From Lacticaseibacillus chiayiensis (GTDB lineage Bacteria > Bacillota > Bacilli > Lactobacillales > Lactobacillaceae), in the NCBI RefSeq assembly GCF_004123795.1, contig NZ_MSSM01000007.1:1-56581 (forward strand): DNA of 56,581 bases, read 5' to 3'. The position numbers and the translations under genes were made by a program. The notes below the pieces were generated by a model. It was not told the DNA's origin, searched no databases, and worked only from the letters and a program-made list of their open reading frames with translations. Positions 46,688 to 55,797 of the stretch are shown piece by piece (position 1 is the first letter of the stretch; each line of letters starts with the position of its first letter).

Positions 46688-47908
46688 ATGTCAAAGAAAG
46701 CACCGAATCATGCACGCCTAATTGTCGGCATTGGAATTGCCTGGCTATTCGATGCCATAGATGTGGGGATGTTAAGTTTCGTCATTGCCGCTTTACATAA
46801 GGAGTGGCAGCTAACCACGGTTGAAATGGGGTGGATTGGCAGTGTCAGTTCAATTGGTATGGCAGTTGGCGCCATTTTGTTCGGGATGATGGCTGATCGA
46901 TTTGGCCGCAAAGCCATGCTCATTCTGACACTACTGGTTTTTTCGATTGGGAGTGGTATTTCCGCTTTTGCAACAAGTTATGGCATTTTTCTTGTTTTAC
47001 GCTTCATCATCGGCGCCGGGCTTGGTGGCGAACTGCCAGTGGCTTCTACGCTGGTCTCCGAAAGCGTACCGGTCGAGAAACGCGGCCGCAGCGTTGTGTT
47101 GTTAGAAAGCTTCTGGGCGGCAGGCTGGTTACTGGCCGCCATTATCTCCTACTTCGTCATGCCGGTCTGGGGCTGGCGAGTCGCCGTTTTCGCCACCGGT
47201 CTCGCAGGTTTATACGCCTTTTACTTCCGCGAAGGTATCAACGAATCACGTACGTTTAAAAAGATGGCCCGCCCAGGCTTGGTCAAAACACTCTCGACAC
47301 TATGGCATCCACCGTACGTACGCTCAACGATCATGCTGTGGATCGTCTGGTTCATGGTTGTCTTCTCTTATTATGGCATGTTCCTGTGGCTGCCAAGTGT
47401 CATGGTTCTCAAAGGCTTCAGCCTCATCAACAGCTTCGGCTATGTCCTGATTATGACGTTAGCCCAATTGCCTGGCTATTTTGTTGCCGCATGGTTAATC
47501 GAAAAATGGGGTCGCAAACTGGTTTTAAGTCTGTTCCTACTTGGCACGGCCGCCAGTGCGCTAGCTTTCGGAATGGCAACGATTCTGCCAATGTTATTGA
47601 CTGCCGGCATGCTGCTCTCATTCTTCAACCTCGGCGCATGGGGTGCGTTATACGCCTACTCGCCGGAACAATATCCGACCATCGTCCGCAGCAGCGGTTC
47701 CGGTATGGCAGCCGGTATCGGTCGCATTGGCGGCATCGTGGGCCCATTACTTGTCGGCCACTTACTAAGTGCTCACTGGACAGTCACCAGCATTTTTACC
47801 ATCTTCACTGCATCCATCCTCGTTGCTATCTTCGCAATCGCTTTTCTGGGTCAGGAAACGATGGGGGTAAAATTGACCGATTCAATTGAAGCTCCACAAG
47901 TGAAGTAA
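46688..47908 (+). CDS. niaP: Niacin transporter NiaP (MFS)
   Basis: A 406-aa 12-helix MFS protein. Stretches close to B. subtilis NiaP (YceI) are GIGIAWLFDAIDVGMLSFVIAALH, GLGGELPVASTLVSE, VVLLESFWAAGWL, FSYYGMFLWLPSVM, MTLAQLPGYFVAAWLIEKWGRK and FFNLGAWGALYAYSPEQYP. NiaP imports nicotinate for NAD salvage, fitting an organism that must take up niacin. The start ATG 46688 follows AGGAGG. A likely NiaR operator covers its promoter, and a long palindromic terminator follows. Confidence 0.92.
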   Translation: MSKKAPNHARLIVGIGIAWLFDAIDVGMLSFVIAALHKEWQLTTVEMGWIGSVSSIGMAVGAILFGMMADRFGRKAMLILTLLVFSIGSGISAFATSYGIFLVLRFIIGAGLGGELPVASTLVSESVPVEKRGRSVVLLESFWAAGWLLAAIISYFVMPVWGWRVAVFATGLAGLYAFYFREGINESRTFKKMARPGLVKTLSTLWHPPYVRSTIMLWIVWFMVVFSYYGMFLWLPSVMVLKGFSLINSFGYVLIMTLAQLPGYFVAAWLIEKWGRKLVLSLFLLGTAASALAFGMATILPMLLTAGMLLSFFNLGAWGALYAYSPEQYPTIVRSSGSGMAAGIGRIGGIVGPLLVGHLLSAHWTVTSIFTIFTASILVAIFAIAFLGQETMGVKLTDSIEAPQVK

Positions 47909-47925
47909 TGAAACTTAAGTATATG

Positions 47926-48012
47926 ATAACAGCACGGATTTCCGATCTCTTGGAACGATGCTAAACCAACTTCTTAGCATCGTCACTACGATTTGGAAAT
48001 CCGTGCTGTTAT
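47926..48012. terminator. niaP terminator inside a two-tier palindrome
   Basis: The outer arms ATAACAGCACGGATTTCC (47926-47943) and GGAAATCCGTGCTGTTAT (47995-48012) pair over 18 bp. An inner hairpin CGATGCTAA / TTAGCATCG (47956-47964, 47974-47982) sits inside. It is unusually long for a plain terminator and lies between two convergent genes. Confidence 0.7.
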
Positions 48013-48120
48013 TGACTGTTTACTTCATTAACCTCAATACTTGAAGCCAAAGAAGAGACGGGCATCGCCATCTCTTCCTTGTATTAACACTTGCACTCTG
48101 TAGATTCTTAAGTCTTGAAA

Positions 48121-49677
48121 TTATAGTTCTTCTACAGCTAATACTTTTGCACGTTTCTTTGCAGCATAGTCGAACAGCTTTTGCCATTGTTCAAATGTAT
48201 TGTCATCCGTAAAGCGCAATGCATTTTGATAAGCCGCCGCACTAAAGGCTGCCAACTTGTCCTTATGGGTAAGCAAATCAATGATAGCGTCAGCCAAGCC
48301 GTCAATATCGCCATTTTTAGTCAGAATACCACTTTTACCATCTTCGAGAATGTCTGCCGGTCCATAGTGGATATCATTTGCGATCATGGGTAACCCGTGG
48401 GACTGAGCTTCAATCAACGTTAACGGAAAGCCTTCAGCTCTAGATGGTAACAGTCCGACTTGTGCGCGATTATAAACCTCCGCAATATTACTGGTATATC
48501 CTTTGAAGAGAACGCTATCTTCCAGATTCATTTTCTTGACCAGCGCGCGCATCTTGTCCCCCATATCGCCATTGGAATAACCCCACAGCTCAAGCTTAGC
48601 GTCAGGAATGACCTTGAGGACCTTTGCGAACGCTTTAATTGAACTGTCTTGTTGCTTTTCTGTGGCCAAGCGCGCAACATGTACAATCAGATTATTTTCG
48701 CGTTGTGTAAAAGGGACTTTATTGGCTTCAACGTCTGCAGCTTTAACAAATGCAACCCGAATGTCAAAGACTGGCGGCTTCGTTCCCCACCGTGCCTCGA
48801 CATCTTTTTTTTGGTGCGAAGATGGTGCAATAATGGCATCCCACTTATCCAAATTATTTAATGAACTTGCATAGAAGTTGTTCAACCGATCATGCATGAT
48901 GTCCTTATCATCGGCTAAGTGATTATTATGCAGGTGAAATACCTTAAATGCAGGCGTCTCCATATGCCGCAGTCCCCAACTTGTTTCTGTAGTTCGATCA
49001 CTAATAAACACATTATACCCGCTGTCAACTTTGTTCAGCTGATCGTAGAAAAACCGCGTTAAATCATGTATGCCGTCAAATAAATAGTCGACACCATTAA
49101 AATCGTCTAACTTATAGGAAAGCCGCTCTGTATTCGCTCGATTGAGATAATGTAACTTTTCAATTTTAACATTGCCATGCAGATCCAAGTAATGTTCCTG
49201 GAAAATATTCCCTGCGTTGTCAAAGTATTGGTTTAAGCAAAGGTACCCTCTTGGATTCCACCAACTCATTTTGGTGGTGCGACCTGCTGCATCAAAATAC
49301 TGAACATTACTGACCTCACGTGGATTAGCAGCACCTTGACGTAGATAGGCAACTTGATAAAGTTTATTTTTTTTCAGATAAGTAATCTTATTGTCTTCTG
49401 GCTTCTGGGTGATCTCATCATCAATGGCAACAACATCGTCAACAGTTGTCACTTTCTTTTCAACATGGGTAGTGCCACAGAAATAATCAAAAAGGTTAAC
49501 AAAGTGTTCATCGCTGATTTTGGCATCAGCAGTCACATCGTGCAAATTCATAGCAAAAACACGGGTGACGATTTTCGCCGGTACCTGATGCTGATTGAAT
49601 AAGTTGAGGCGCTGGATTTCCGCACCTTCAATACCTGATTTAGCGAACTGCATATTTTCATTTAAAAAATAATACAT
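48121..49677 (-). CDS. GT4-family glycosyltransferase, GtfA/TarM/Sdg-like (second of a pair)
   Basis: A 518-aa cytosolic protein. Residues 1 to about 220 form a beta-rich add-on region with YF/YLDxxGN repeats (NVQYFDAAGR, NQYFDNAGN, EHYLDLHGN), like the DUF1975-type domain of GtfA, TarM and Sdg enzymes. From about 235 a GT-B domain follows, with LIVHVARLATEKQQDSSIKAF, ELWGYSNGD, LFKGYTSNIAEVYNRAQVGLLPSRAEGFPLTLIEAQSHGLPMIA and the Glu-x7-Glu donor motif (EGFPLTLIE). Such enzymes add GlcNAc or glucose to Ser-rich proteins or teichoic acid. The Ser/Ala-rich LPXTG protein 6 kb away is a candidate target (inference). GGAGGT precedes the ATG; 13 nt after its partner. Confidence 0.82.
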   Translation of the reverse strand: MYYFLNENMQFAKSGIEGAEIQRLNLFNQHQVPAKIVTRVFAMNLHDVTADAKISDEHFVNLFDYFCGTTHVEKKVTTVDDVVAIDDEITQKPEDNKITYLKKNKLYQVAYLRQGAANPREVSNVQYFDAAGRTTKMSWWNPRGYLCLNQYFDNAGNIFQEHYLDLHGNVKIEKLHYLNRANTERLSYKLDDFNGVDYLFDGIHDLTRFFYDQLNKVDSGYNVFISDRTTETSWGLRHMETPAFKVFHLHNNHLADDKDIMHDRLNNFYASSLNNLDKWDAIIAPSSHQKKDVEARWGTKPPVFDIRVAFVKAADVEANKVPFTQRENNLIVHVARLATEKQQDSSIKAFAKVLKVIPDAKLELWGYSNGDMGDKMRALVKKMNLEDSVLFKGYTSNIAEVYNRAQVGLLPSRAEGFPLTLIEAQSHGLPMIANDIHYGPADILEDGKSGILTKNGDIDGLADAIIDLLTHKDKLAAFSAAAYQNALRFTDDNTFEQWQKLFDYAAKKRAKVLAVEEL

Positions 49678-49690
49678 GACCTGACCTCCA

Positions 49691-51208
49691 TTACAAACCT
49701 AAAACCTGCTGCCATTGTTTGTAAACATTGTTTTCATCTAAGTGATGGCTGACATTTTCAAGTGCTTTTTTGCCAAACTCTGCCCGCTTCTCCGGGTTCT
49801 GCAATAAATCAACAATGAGATTGGCCATGATTGCCAAATCATTGTTGGCAACCAAATAACCGTCTTCTTTATTGGCAACCTCATCGCTGGGACCGTAGTG
49901 AAACCGATAGCTGATAACTGGCAGGCCATGCGCCTGAGCTTCCAGCAAGGATAAGGGACCCCCATCAGTAGCAGCAGTATTCAGCAACATCGTGTATTGA
50001 CCATAACGCTTATCCAAATCCGTTACGTAACCTTTAAAATGAACCTGTTTGTCGACTTTCAGATCCTTAGCCAATTCTTCAAGTTTCTTTTGATAGTTAG
50101 GATCACCATAGCCATAAAGATCGAGTTCAACCCCAGCGACCTTATTGTTAACCAGATCTAATGCTCGGATCATCTGATCAAGCTGCCGTTCTTCAGCAAT
50201 TCGACCCACATACATCAATTTATTATTATCAGGGCTGGTCGTCGCTTTCGATGCGTTCTGCGGCAACTCATTGGGATCGACTGTTACCGCCGGAATAGCC
50301 GTCACTTTAGCTGTTGGAAAACGTTTCACAATGGCATCCCTCTGACTTGGGGTCTGAACAATGAAGCCATCGGTCTTGGTCGGGTCAGCAAATGCAGGCT
50401 TTAGGAATCCATCTAAGGGGTCCGTTTGCGGATTGCCATTGTTCATGACGTGATTGATTGGAATATAAATAAACTTTTTTGCAGGTTGTTGCATGTTCTT
50501 TAGTGGTAATACACCGACCCCTGGACGATCGCTGATGAAAATCGTCTCACTCGGATCTGCCTCAGCCAGCTTATCTAAGAAATACGTAAACAGGCCATTC
50601 AGATCATCAAACTTACGATCCTTCAAAATGTTCTCGCCTTTCAAGACAACTCGCGAGGGATGCATGTTTTCCACCTTGTTACCAGCGTAATAAATCTCAA
50701 TAACCGTTTTGCCATGTAAATCATAGTATCGCTCAAATGTCAGTAAACCATCACGACCAAAGTACTGTGTAGCTGATCTAAAACCACGTGCATCCCATAG
50801 ATCACGTTCAACTTCATTGCCTTGATCATCTAAATAATTCTGGTAAAAGACGTGTCCAAATGTTTCTGGTATGTAACCCACTTGGCGCCGAAGCCGATCA
50901 CCATCTGTCACTTGACTCTGATTAGCGTCAACCGACACCTCGTCAATCGTTGGCAAATTCATTTCGTCATTAAGTATCGTCTTTTCTGGCATGTCACTAG
51001 GAATATGCTGAAAGTGATCAAACATATTCAAAACGTCTGTTTGCTCGATGCCCATTTTTTTAAGCGTGCGAACGCTTAATCGGTCAAAGTCACGAGTTAG
51101 AATGACTGCCGGTTGCTCGAAACGTTTGAATAGCGCCAAACGTTTTACTGCTGCGTGTTCAACGCTCGAGTTTTTCTGTAACAGATATTCATCTAAGAAA
51201 AAAATCAT
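49691..51208 (-). CDS. GT4-family glycosyltransferase, GtfA/TarM/Sdg-like (first of a pair)
   Basis: A 505-aa paralogue of its neighbour with the same two-part layout: N-terminal region with YYLDDQGNEVERDLWDARG-type repeats (NYLDDQGN, QYFGRDGL, RYYDLHGK) and a GT-B domain with LMYVGRIAEERQLDQMIRALDLV, ELDLYGYGD, HFKGYVTDLDKRYGQYTMLLNTAATDGGPLSLLEAQAHGLPVISY. The Glu of the EGFP motif is replaced: it reads TDGGPLSLLE, so the donor motif keeps only the second Glu. Paired enzymes of this kind (GtfA/GtfB, SdgA/SdgB, L. plantarum TagE5/6) work together on Ser-rich proteins. ATG 51206-51208 follows GGTGGAG. Confidence 0.82.
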   Translation of the reverse strand: MIFFLDEYLLQKNSSVEHAAVKRLALFKRFEQPAVILTRDFDRLSVRTLKKMGIEQTDVLNMFDHFQHIPSDMPEKTILNDEMNLPTIDEVSVDANQSQVTDGDRLRRQVGYIPETFGHVFYQNYLDDQGNEVERDLWDARGFRSATQYFGRDGLLTFERYYDLHGKTVIEIYYAGNKVENMHPSRVVLKGENILKDRKFDDLNGLFTYFLDKLAEADPSETIFISDRPGVGVLPLKNMQQPAKKFIYIPINHVMNNGNPQTDPLDGFLKPAFADPTKTDGFIVQTPSQRDAIVKRFPTAKVTAIPAVTVDPNELPQNASKATTSPDNNKLMYVGRIAEERQLDQMIRALDLVNNKVAGVELDLYGYGDPNYQKKLEELAKDLKVDKQVHFKGYVTDLDKRYGQYTMLLNTAATDGGPLSLLEAQAHGLPVISYRFHYGPSDEVANKEDGYLVANNDLAIMANLIVDLLQNPEKRAEFGKKALENVSHHLDENNVYKQWQQVLGL

Positions 51209-51231
51209 TTTGTTCTCCACCATCCCACAAT

Positions 51232-51258
51232 AATATAGACAAAGCGAAAACTGCTCAA
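51232..51258 (-). promoter_or_regulatory. Possible promoter of the glycosyltransferase pair
   Basis: Minus strand TTGAGC (51258-51253), 15-nt spacer, TATATT (51237-51232). The spacer is short, so this is weak. Confidence 0.35.
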
Positions 51259-51672
51259 CTATTTAGGATTCTTCAATATCTATCAGTCCTAAAGTCGAAC
51301 ACGACGATATAACAGCAATCATTTTTATATACCATAACATTAATATAACACATTCAAGTTGCTTTCACACCAGGAACCTCCAACAATATTATAAATAGAT
51401 TTGCGGCCCCGAGCTCATCCCATTGTTGCCATCCACAAATGTTAAAGGATTGCGATGATGTATCGCTACTAGTCTGTAAAGAACTTGATACTATCCATTT
51501 TACACTAATGACCGGCCTATTATCGGCATCCCTTGCTAGCTGCAACCACTGCTTAACTCCAAGTATCAATCATTTCCCTTTGTGTATGATACATAGTCCG
51601 CGACAACAAGTGAATAATGCAACAGCGCTTTATGTCCTTCTGAGTAAAACGCTCGGATCAATTATTTAACCA
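51259..51672. other. Intergenic region between the glycosyltransferase and metalloprotease genes
   Basis: AT-rich, with no open frame that has a ribosome site on either strand and no clear terminator for the protease gene. The base composition differs from the housekeeping part. Confidence 0.45.
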
Positions 51673-53253
51673 TTAATTAATTACGAACCATCTACCACCA
51701 TTAAACGCACGGAGACTGGATTGTTCATTATTTGGCTGACCAACGTAGGTCCATCCTAAGCTTCGAATGAATCTAATTGCATCAACCATCGTCTTTGGAA
51801 TTGTGTTGTAATTATCACTCCTACCATCTGACGCGATATACATCAAGTTAGATGGCGTCGTATAAAATGACCATGAAGCTCCGTCCGCGCCAGAATGACC
51901 TAACCCAAGTGCATGCCCGATTTCATGTTCGATGATGTTGGCGGTACCTTGACTATCAATATATTTGTTTGTTATGAGGCTTGCCGCACCCGTGGTATTA
52001 AGTTCTATGGTAACAATATTTGCCGAGCCATAATGTACTGTTGACGCCCAAGAATTAGGGTTGGCTAAACTCTTTTCTTCAAAATTAATATTCACATTCG
52101 AAGGGGAGTCCGCCTTTTCAAAAAGTCCGGGAATTTCTGAGTTCCATTTATCGATGGCAGCTTGGATTTCATTAGCTAAAGGATCATCGGTCTCAATCCA
52201 GTACTTAATTGCCCCATTTGAACCATTTCCAATGAGGCCTTCATAGGCAGTTTTGTACCCGTCTTGACCAAAGCTCAGCGCATCCTTGTCAACCCAGTAC
52301 CAATTTATGTTGTCATTCGAAATATGAACAGCTGTAGTTTTTGTGCCGCTTGGATTTAAGATTGTTTCTACTTCATTGGCCAAATAATATGTTCCGACCA
52401 GGTTACTTGAATATCCCAAGATATGTCCGTTGCCAAATGTATCCTCATATATTGGGTAATCAGTTACTGTTGGCTTTATCGTATATATTCTACTGCCATC
52501 ACTCCGAAAATCTTGCCAGTATGACGGGTCTGACCCGTCAACTTGATACTTCTCCTTGGACAGAACTTGATAAGTAACCGCTAATGAATTCTTGTCCACC
52601 CAATACGAGGAATTGTCAGGCAATGTAACTAAGACAGCTATTACACCGTTACCGCGATCAATTTCACGGGTAACTGTCACTGTTTGTCCAACATAATTTT
52701 TGCCATTCACGTTAGAAAAATAAGTTAAGGTATCCCAAGGTTGTGAGCATAGATTCCAATCAGCAACGACTTTCGCTTTATAGCTAACAATCTTCGCGTT
52801 AGGCAAATTCAACGCAGGACCATTCTGATAAATATCCGAGGTGATCGTTAGACTGTGGTCATCCACCCAGTAAGATTTCCCAGATGGCAAAGTAATAAGG
52901 TCAGCATATGTTGAGAAATCCTTAACACGTTCACTAATTGTCACCTTTGTCCCTATGTAGTTGGCGCCAATCACTGAACTGTAATATCCAATCGTTTGAT
53001 ACCCAGGTTCTGTAAAGGGCTTGTCAAGTAAGTTCCAGTTGTGCTTCACCACTGCCTTGTAGTTAACCTTTGTTGCTGTTGGCACATCATAGGCGGGACC
53101 ATCTTTAAAAACATCTGTTTCATTCTCATCAGCTTGAACTGTCTGAGGAACCAATGATGTTTGTAGATTTAACCAAGATCCGGAAAATGCCATTAATATA
53201 ATCACAATTATATTAACAATTCTGTTAGTACTTTTCGAACGACCTCCAACCAT
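51673..53253 (-). CDS. Secreted matrixin-like zinc metalloprotease with SH3/GW-like repeats
   Basis: A 526-aa protein with a signal peptide (RIVNIIVIILMAFSGSWLNL, cleavage likely after VQA). Three repeats of about 85-95 residues follow, each ending YWVDxxSL/AL (YWVDDHSLTI, YWVDKNSLAV, YWVDKDALSF), of SH3/GW type that bind the cell wall. From about residue 340 comes a protease domain: zinc motif HEIGHALGLGHSG, with the Met-turn SNLMYIAS. That is the HExxHxxGxxH signature of M10/M12-type metzincins. No sortase motif; wall attachment would be through the repeats. ATG 53253 is used because AAGGAG is 8 nt before it. The gene is AT-rich compared with the housekeeping part. Confidence 0.85.
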   Translation of the reverse strand: MVGGRSKSTNRIVNIIVIILMAFSGSWLNLQTSLVPQTVQADENETDVFKDGPAYDVPTATKVNYKAVVKHNWNLLDKPFTEPGYQTIGYYSSVIGANYIGTKVTISERVKDFSTYADLITLPSGKSYWVDDHSLTITSDIYQNGPALNLPNAKIVSYKAKVVADWNLCSQPWDTLTYFSNVNGKNYVGQTVTVTREIDRGNGVIAVLVTLPDNSSYWVDKNSLAVTYQVLSKEKYQVDGSDPSYWQDFRSDGSRIYTIKPTVTDYPIYEDTFGNGHILGYSSNLVGTYYLANEVETILNPSGTKTTAVHISNDNINWYWVDKDALSFGQDGYKTAYEGLIGNGSNGAIKYWIETDDPLANEIQAAIDKWNSEIPGLFEKADSPSNVNINFEEKSLANPNSWASTVHYGSANIVTIELNTTGAASLITNKYIDSQGTANIIEHEIGHALGLGHSGADGASWSFYTTPSNLMYIASDGRSDNYNTIPKTMVDAIRFIRSLGWTYVGQPNNEQSSLRAFNGGRWFVIN

Positions 53254-53997
53254 CGTCATCACTCCTTAAAAGTTAAAACAATTTACATGATTCACGTAGC
53301 ATACTCGCCCTAAAGCTCAATAAATTGATCTTCAAACAATGACCTCTGCCGCCCCAATAGATTCTCACAGAAAACAATGACTGCCTGGACGAATCAATCG
53401 AAAGAGAAGTTTTAGCCAACCGAAAAGTAAGTATCATCGACGTATTGACACGCAAAAAGTTCACTAATTAATAACAAATAAATTACACGATTTTATTTTA
53501 TATCTTTTTTAATATTTAGTCAACACGATATTAATATTAGACTTTATTGTAATAATAGCTAACTAACCTATAATGATGACCAATTCGAGAGACCAAGTGT
53601 TATCATCGACTTCTTGTTGACAAGTTATGTCGCTCTGGCTGATAGTCAATTTTGAAATTAAGGGCAAGTTTTACGTTACTAGTTAAAACAATGTTTGTTT
53701 AAAAGGGATCCTGCTTGATATTGATGGCTGTTTTCACAGTACTCGCGCCACCACTTAAACATTTGAAACAACTATGCTATTGTCTCAGTTCCGATTAACA
53801 ATGAAAACTATCAGACCATTTATCAAGAGTTGGACTATCACGTACGGTCGTGGAGCGATCATTATTGTGTGATTATGCTTTTGGAACATTGCTGCTCCAT
53901 CCTTTTCTATATTGCGAGGGGGCCACCTTGAGTACCTATCAAAAAAATTACCCCTATTACTGGAATTTACAAATGCAACCTAATACGACATTTTACC
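53254..53997. other. AT-rich intergenic region, no gene seen
   Basis: About 740 bp without a supported gene. Short frames occur (53273-53464 minus) but without a ribosome site. A few stretches (53690-53990) look like decayed coding sequence; I cannot name a source. It ends at the left end of the IS element. Confidence 0.4.
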
Positions 53998-54129
53998 TGA
54001 AACTTGAAAGCTGATTTAAGTCTCAAAGTCCTGTTGTTATAAGCCTTTTTAGCCAAAAAATAAACGCAAGGATTCCTCACGTTGTATACTCTAGGCGTCT
54101 AAACCAAGATACAAAGGAGCCCTTGCGCT

Positions 54130-55484
54130 GTGAGTATTATAGAACATAATCGGGATAAAATGAGCCTTCAAAATACAATTTGTGATTTTCTTGCGATTTG
54201 CCACTTTTCTGGTCTGACACGGATGGTTAACTATCACCGCCATACCCAGGTTTCGTTCAAGGAGATTGTTGAGTGGCTCATTAAGGTTAAGTTTTTGGGT
54301 CGTTCGCTTTATCGGGCGCCAGAAACGTCTGCTTTTACCAGTCGCACTGCACGCAACGTGCTGAATGATGCACGGATCAACTGGCAACGATTGATCTGTT
54401 TACTGGCAAAAGCACTCATCAAGTATCTGAAACCATTTATCGATCATCGTCGTCGCTTTGCTTTCATTCTTGATGACACGCTGTTTTCTCGCATTTTCTC
54501 AACCAAGACCGAGCTGTTGGCACGAGTGTTCGATCATGATAAACATTGCTATCTCAACGGTTTTCGGGCACTGACTTTAGCATGGAGCGATGGCAACACG
54601 TTGTTTATTGTTAACTTCGCCTTAATGTCCAGCAAAAACAAGCAACATCGAATTGGCTCAAGCCAAAACCGATGATCAGTGTTCCATCGCTGGAAAACGG
54701 CGCTATCAAGCACAACAAAAGATGACCGATGTTGCCATAGCGTTGGTTCACCAAGCACTAAAGGTTGGCGTGGAGGCCAAGTATGCGTTGTTTGACAGTT
54801 GGTTTAGCTCACCCCTCATGTTCTGGCGATTGTCCAAACTTGGTTTAACTGGTATTGGCATGATCAAGCGATCCAAGAAAGTTTACTACCAGTATCGTCA
54901 CCGACATGAGACTGTCAAAAGCCTCTATGACCGGTTGCGTCGTGCGCATCGCCGGCAGCGGAACCATTATTTGTATAGCGTGATCGTCCAGGCGCATGTC
55001 GAGACTGATCAGCACACCCAGGAGTTTCCCTTGAAACTGGTTTACGTCACCAATCGTAAGCACAATGGCACCTACTTAGTCTTAGCGACCACAGATACCA
55101 GTTTGACACCGGATGAAATTGTGCAGCTTTACGGTCGGCGTTGGCAGATCGAAGGTTACTTCAAAGTGGCCAAACAATATCTGCGTTTAGAGCGGTCACA
55201 GATTCAAAACTATGACGGGCTCTGTGGCCATTTAGCGATGGTCATGACCTTATGATTTACTGGCTTGGCGGCAACGTCAAAACGAAGACGAACGCACGCT
55301 GGGAGATCTCTTTTTCACGATGAACGCCGCCTTGCCGGATATTGCGGTCGCCCAATCCATTAGTTGGTTGATTGAAGCTTTGGCAAAACTAGGACGTGAC
55401 CTTATTGACGTTTCTGAAAAAGCTATAAATAACGCTATTGACCGCTTCTTTACCTTTTTACCCAAGGCCCTAGTTGATTCGTAA
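54130..55484 (+). pseudogene. IS4-family DDE transposase with two frameshifts
   Basis: Frame 1 (54130-54675) has FILDDTLFSRIFSTKTELL (first Asp) and ends ...KNKQHRIGSS. A second frame (from about 54665 to 55255) has VGVEAKYALFDSWFSSPLMFW (second Asp) and YGRRWQIEGYFKVAKQYLRLERSQIQNYDG (Glu, with the Y-[1]-R...). After a stop at 55255 a third frame continues with DLLAWRQRQNEDERTLGDLFFTMNAALP to TAA at 55482-55484. The two shifts are each +1: removing one base at each gives 1353 nt, 450 residues, the normal size. All three acidic residues remain, so the gene was recently intact. Starts GTG after AAAGGAG. Confidence 0.85.
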
Positions 55485-55513
55485 GCAGTCAATAACAGCA
55501 CACTTTTTAGACA

Positions 55514-55565
55514 ACACAAATCACCTGTAGAATGACCTTGTCATCGTTCTACAGGTGATTTGTGT
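55514..55565. terminator. 19-bp perfect hairpin near the right end of the IS
   Basis: ACACAAATCACCTGTAGAA (55514-55532) and its complement TTCTACAGGTGATTTGTGT (55547-55565) flank a 14-nt loop. There is no strong T-tract after it on the plus strand; on the minus strand TTGTCTAAAAAG follows. It may block read-through out of or into the transposase gene. Confidence 0.6.
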
Positions 55566-55693
55566 CTTTCAGTCCGCATCTAGATCAATATTCCACGGCA
55601 AATAAGCCTGATACTGGAGGATAAAAAATCCCTTAACAGTCTGAGCAAATCAGGTTGTTAAGGCAATTTGGAACTTTCAAGTTTCATTTACGC

Positions 55694-55737
55694 AAAAAAG
55701 TGGTGCAAGAAACGAGTCAACGTCTCTCACACCACTC
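55694..55737 (-). terminator. Terminator of the Ser/Ala-rich surface protein gene
   Basis: On the minus strand GAGTGGTGTGAGAGACG and CGTTTCTTGCACCACTT form a stem with two mismatches around TTGACT, followed by TTTTTTGCG. Confidence 0.8.
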
Positions 55738-55797
55738 TCTTTAGTTGCGTCAAAGCTTAGTCATGTAACGATGCTTTAAAGCACTCGTCATTCATCT

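Larger units (their letters stand above)
53998..55686 (+). mobile_element. IS4-family insertion sequence, degenerate
   Basis: The likely ends are 13-bp perfect inverted repeats TGAAACTTGAAAG at 53998-54010 and CTTTCAAGTTTCA at 55674-55686, giving an element of about 1.69 kb with one transposase gene (54130-55484). No clear target duplication was seen next to them; TTTAC occurs close to both ends. The right end stops 8 bp before the terminator of the surface-protein gene. The end assignment is mine from the sequence; the family call comes from the transposase. Confidence 0.65.

Noticed and set aside
47302-47889. 195-residue open frame in niaP in another frame
   Set aside because: It overlaps the conserved NiaP reading frame; no ribosome site and low-complexity composition.
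53273-53464. 63-residue minus-strand frame upstream of the metalloprotease
   Set aside because: No ribosome site or recognisable motif; composition as the surrounding AT-rich spacer.
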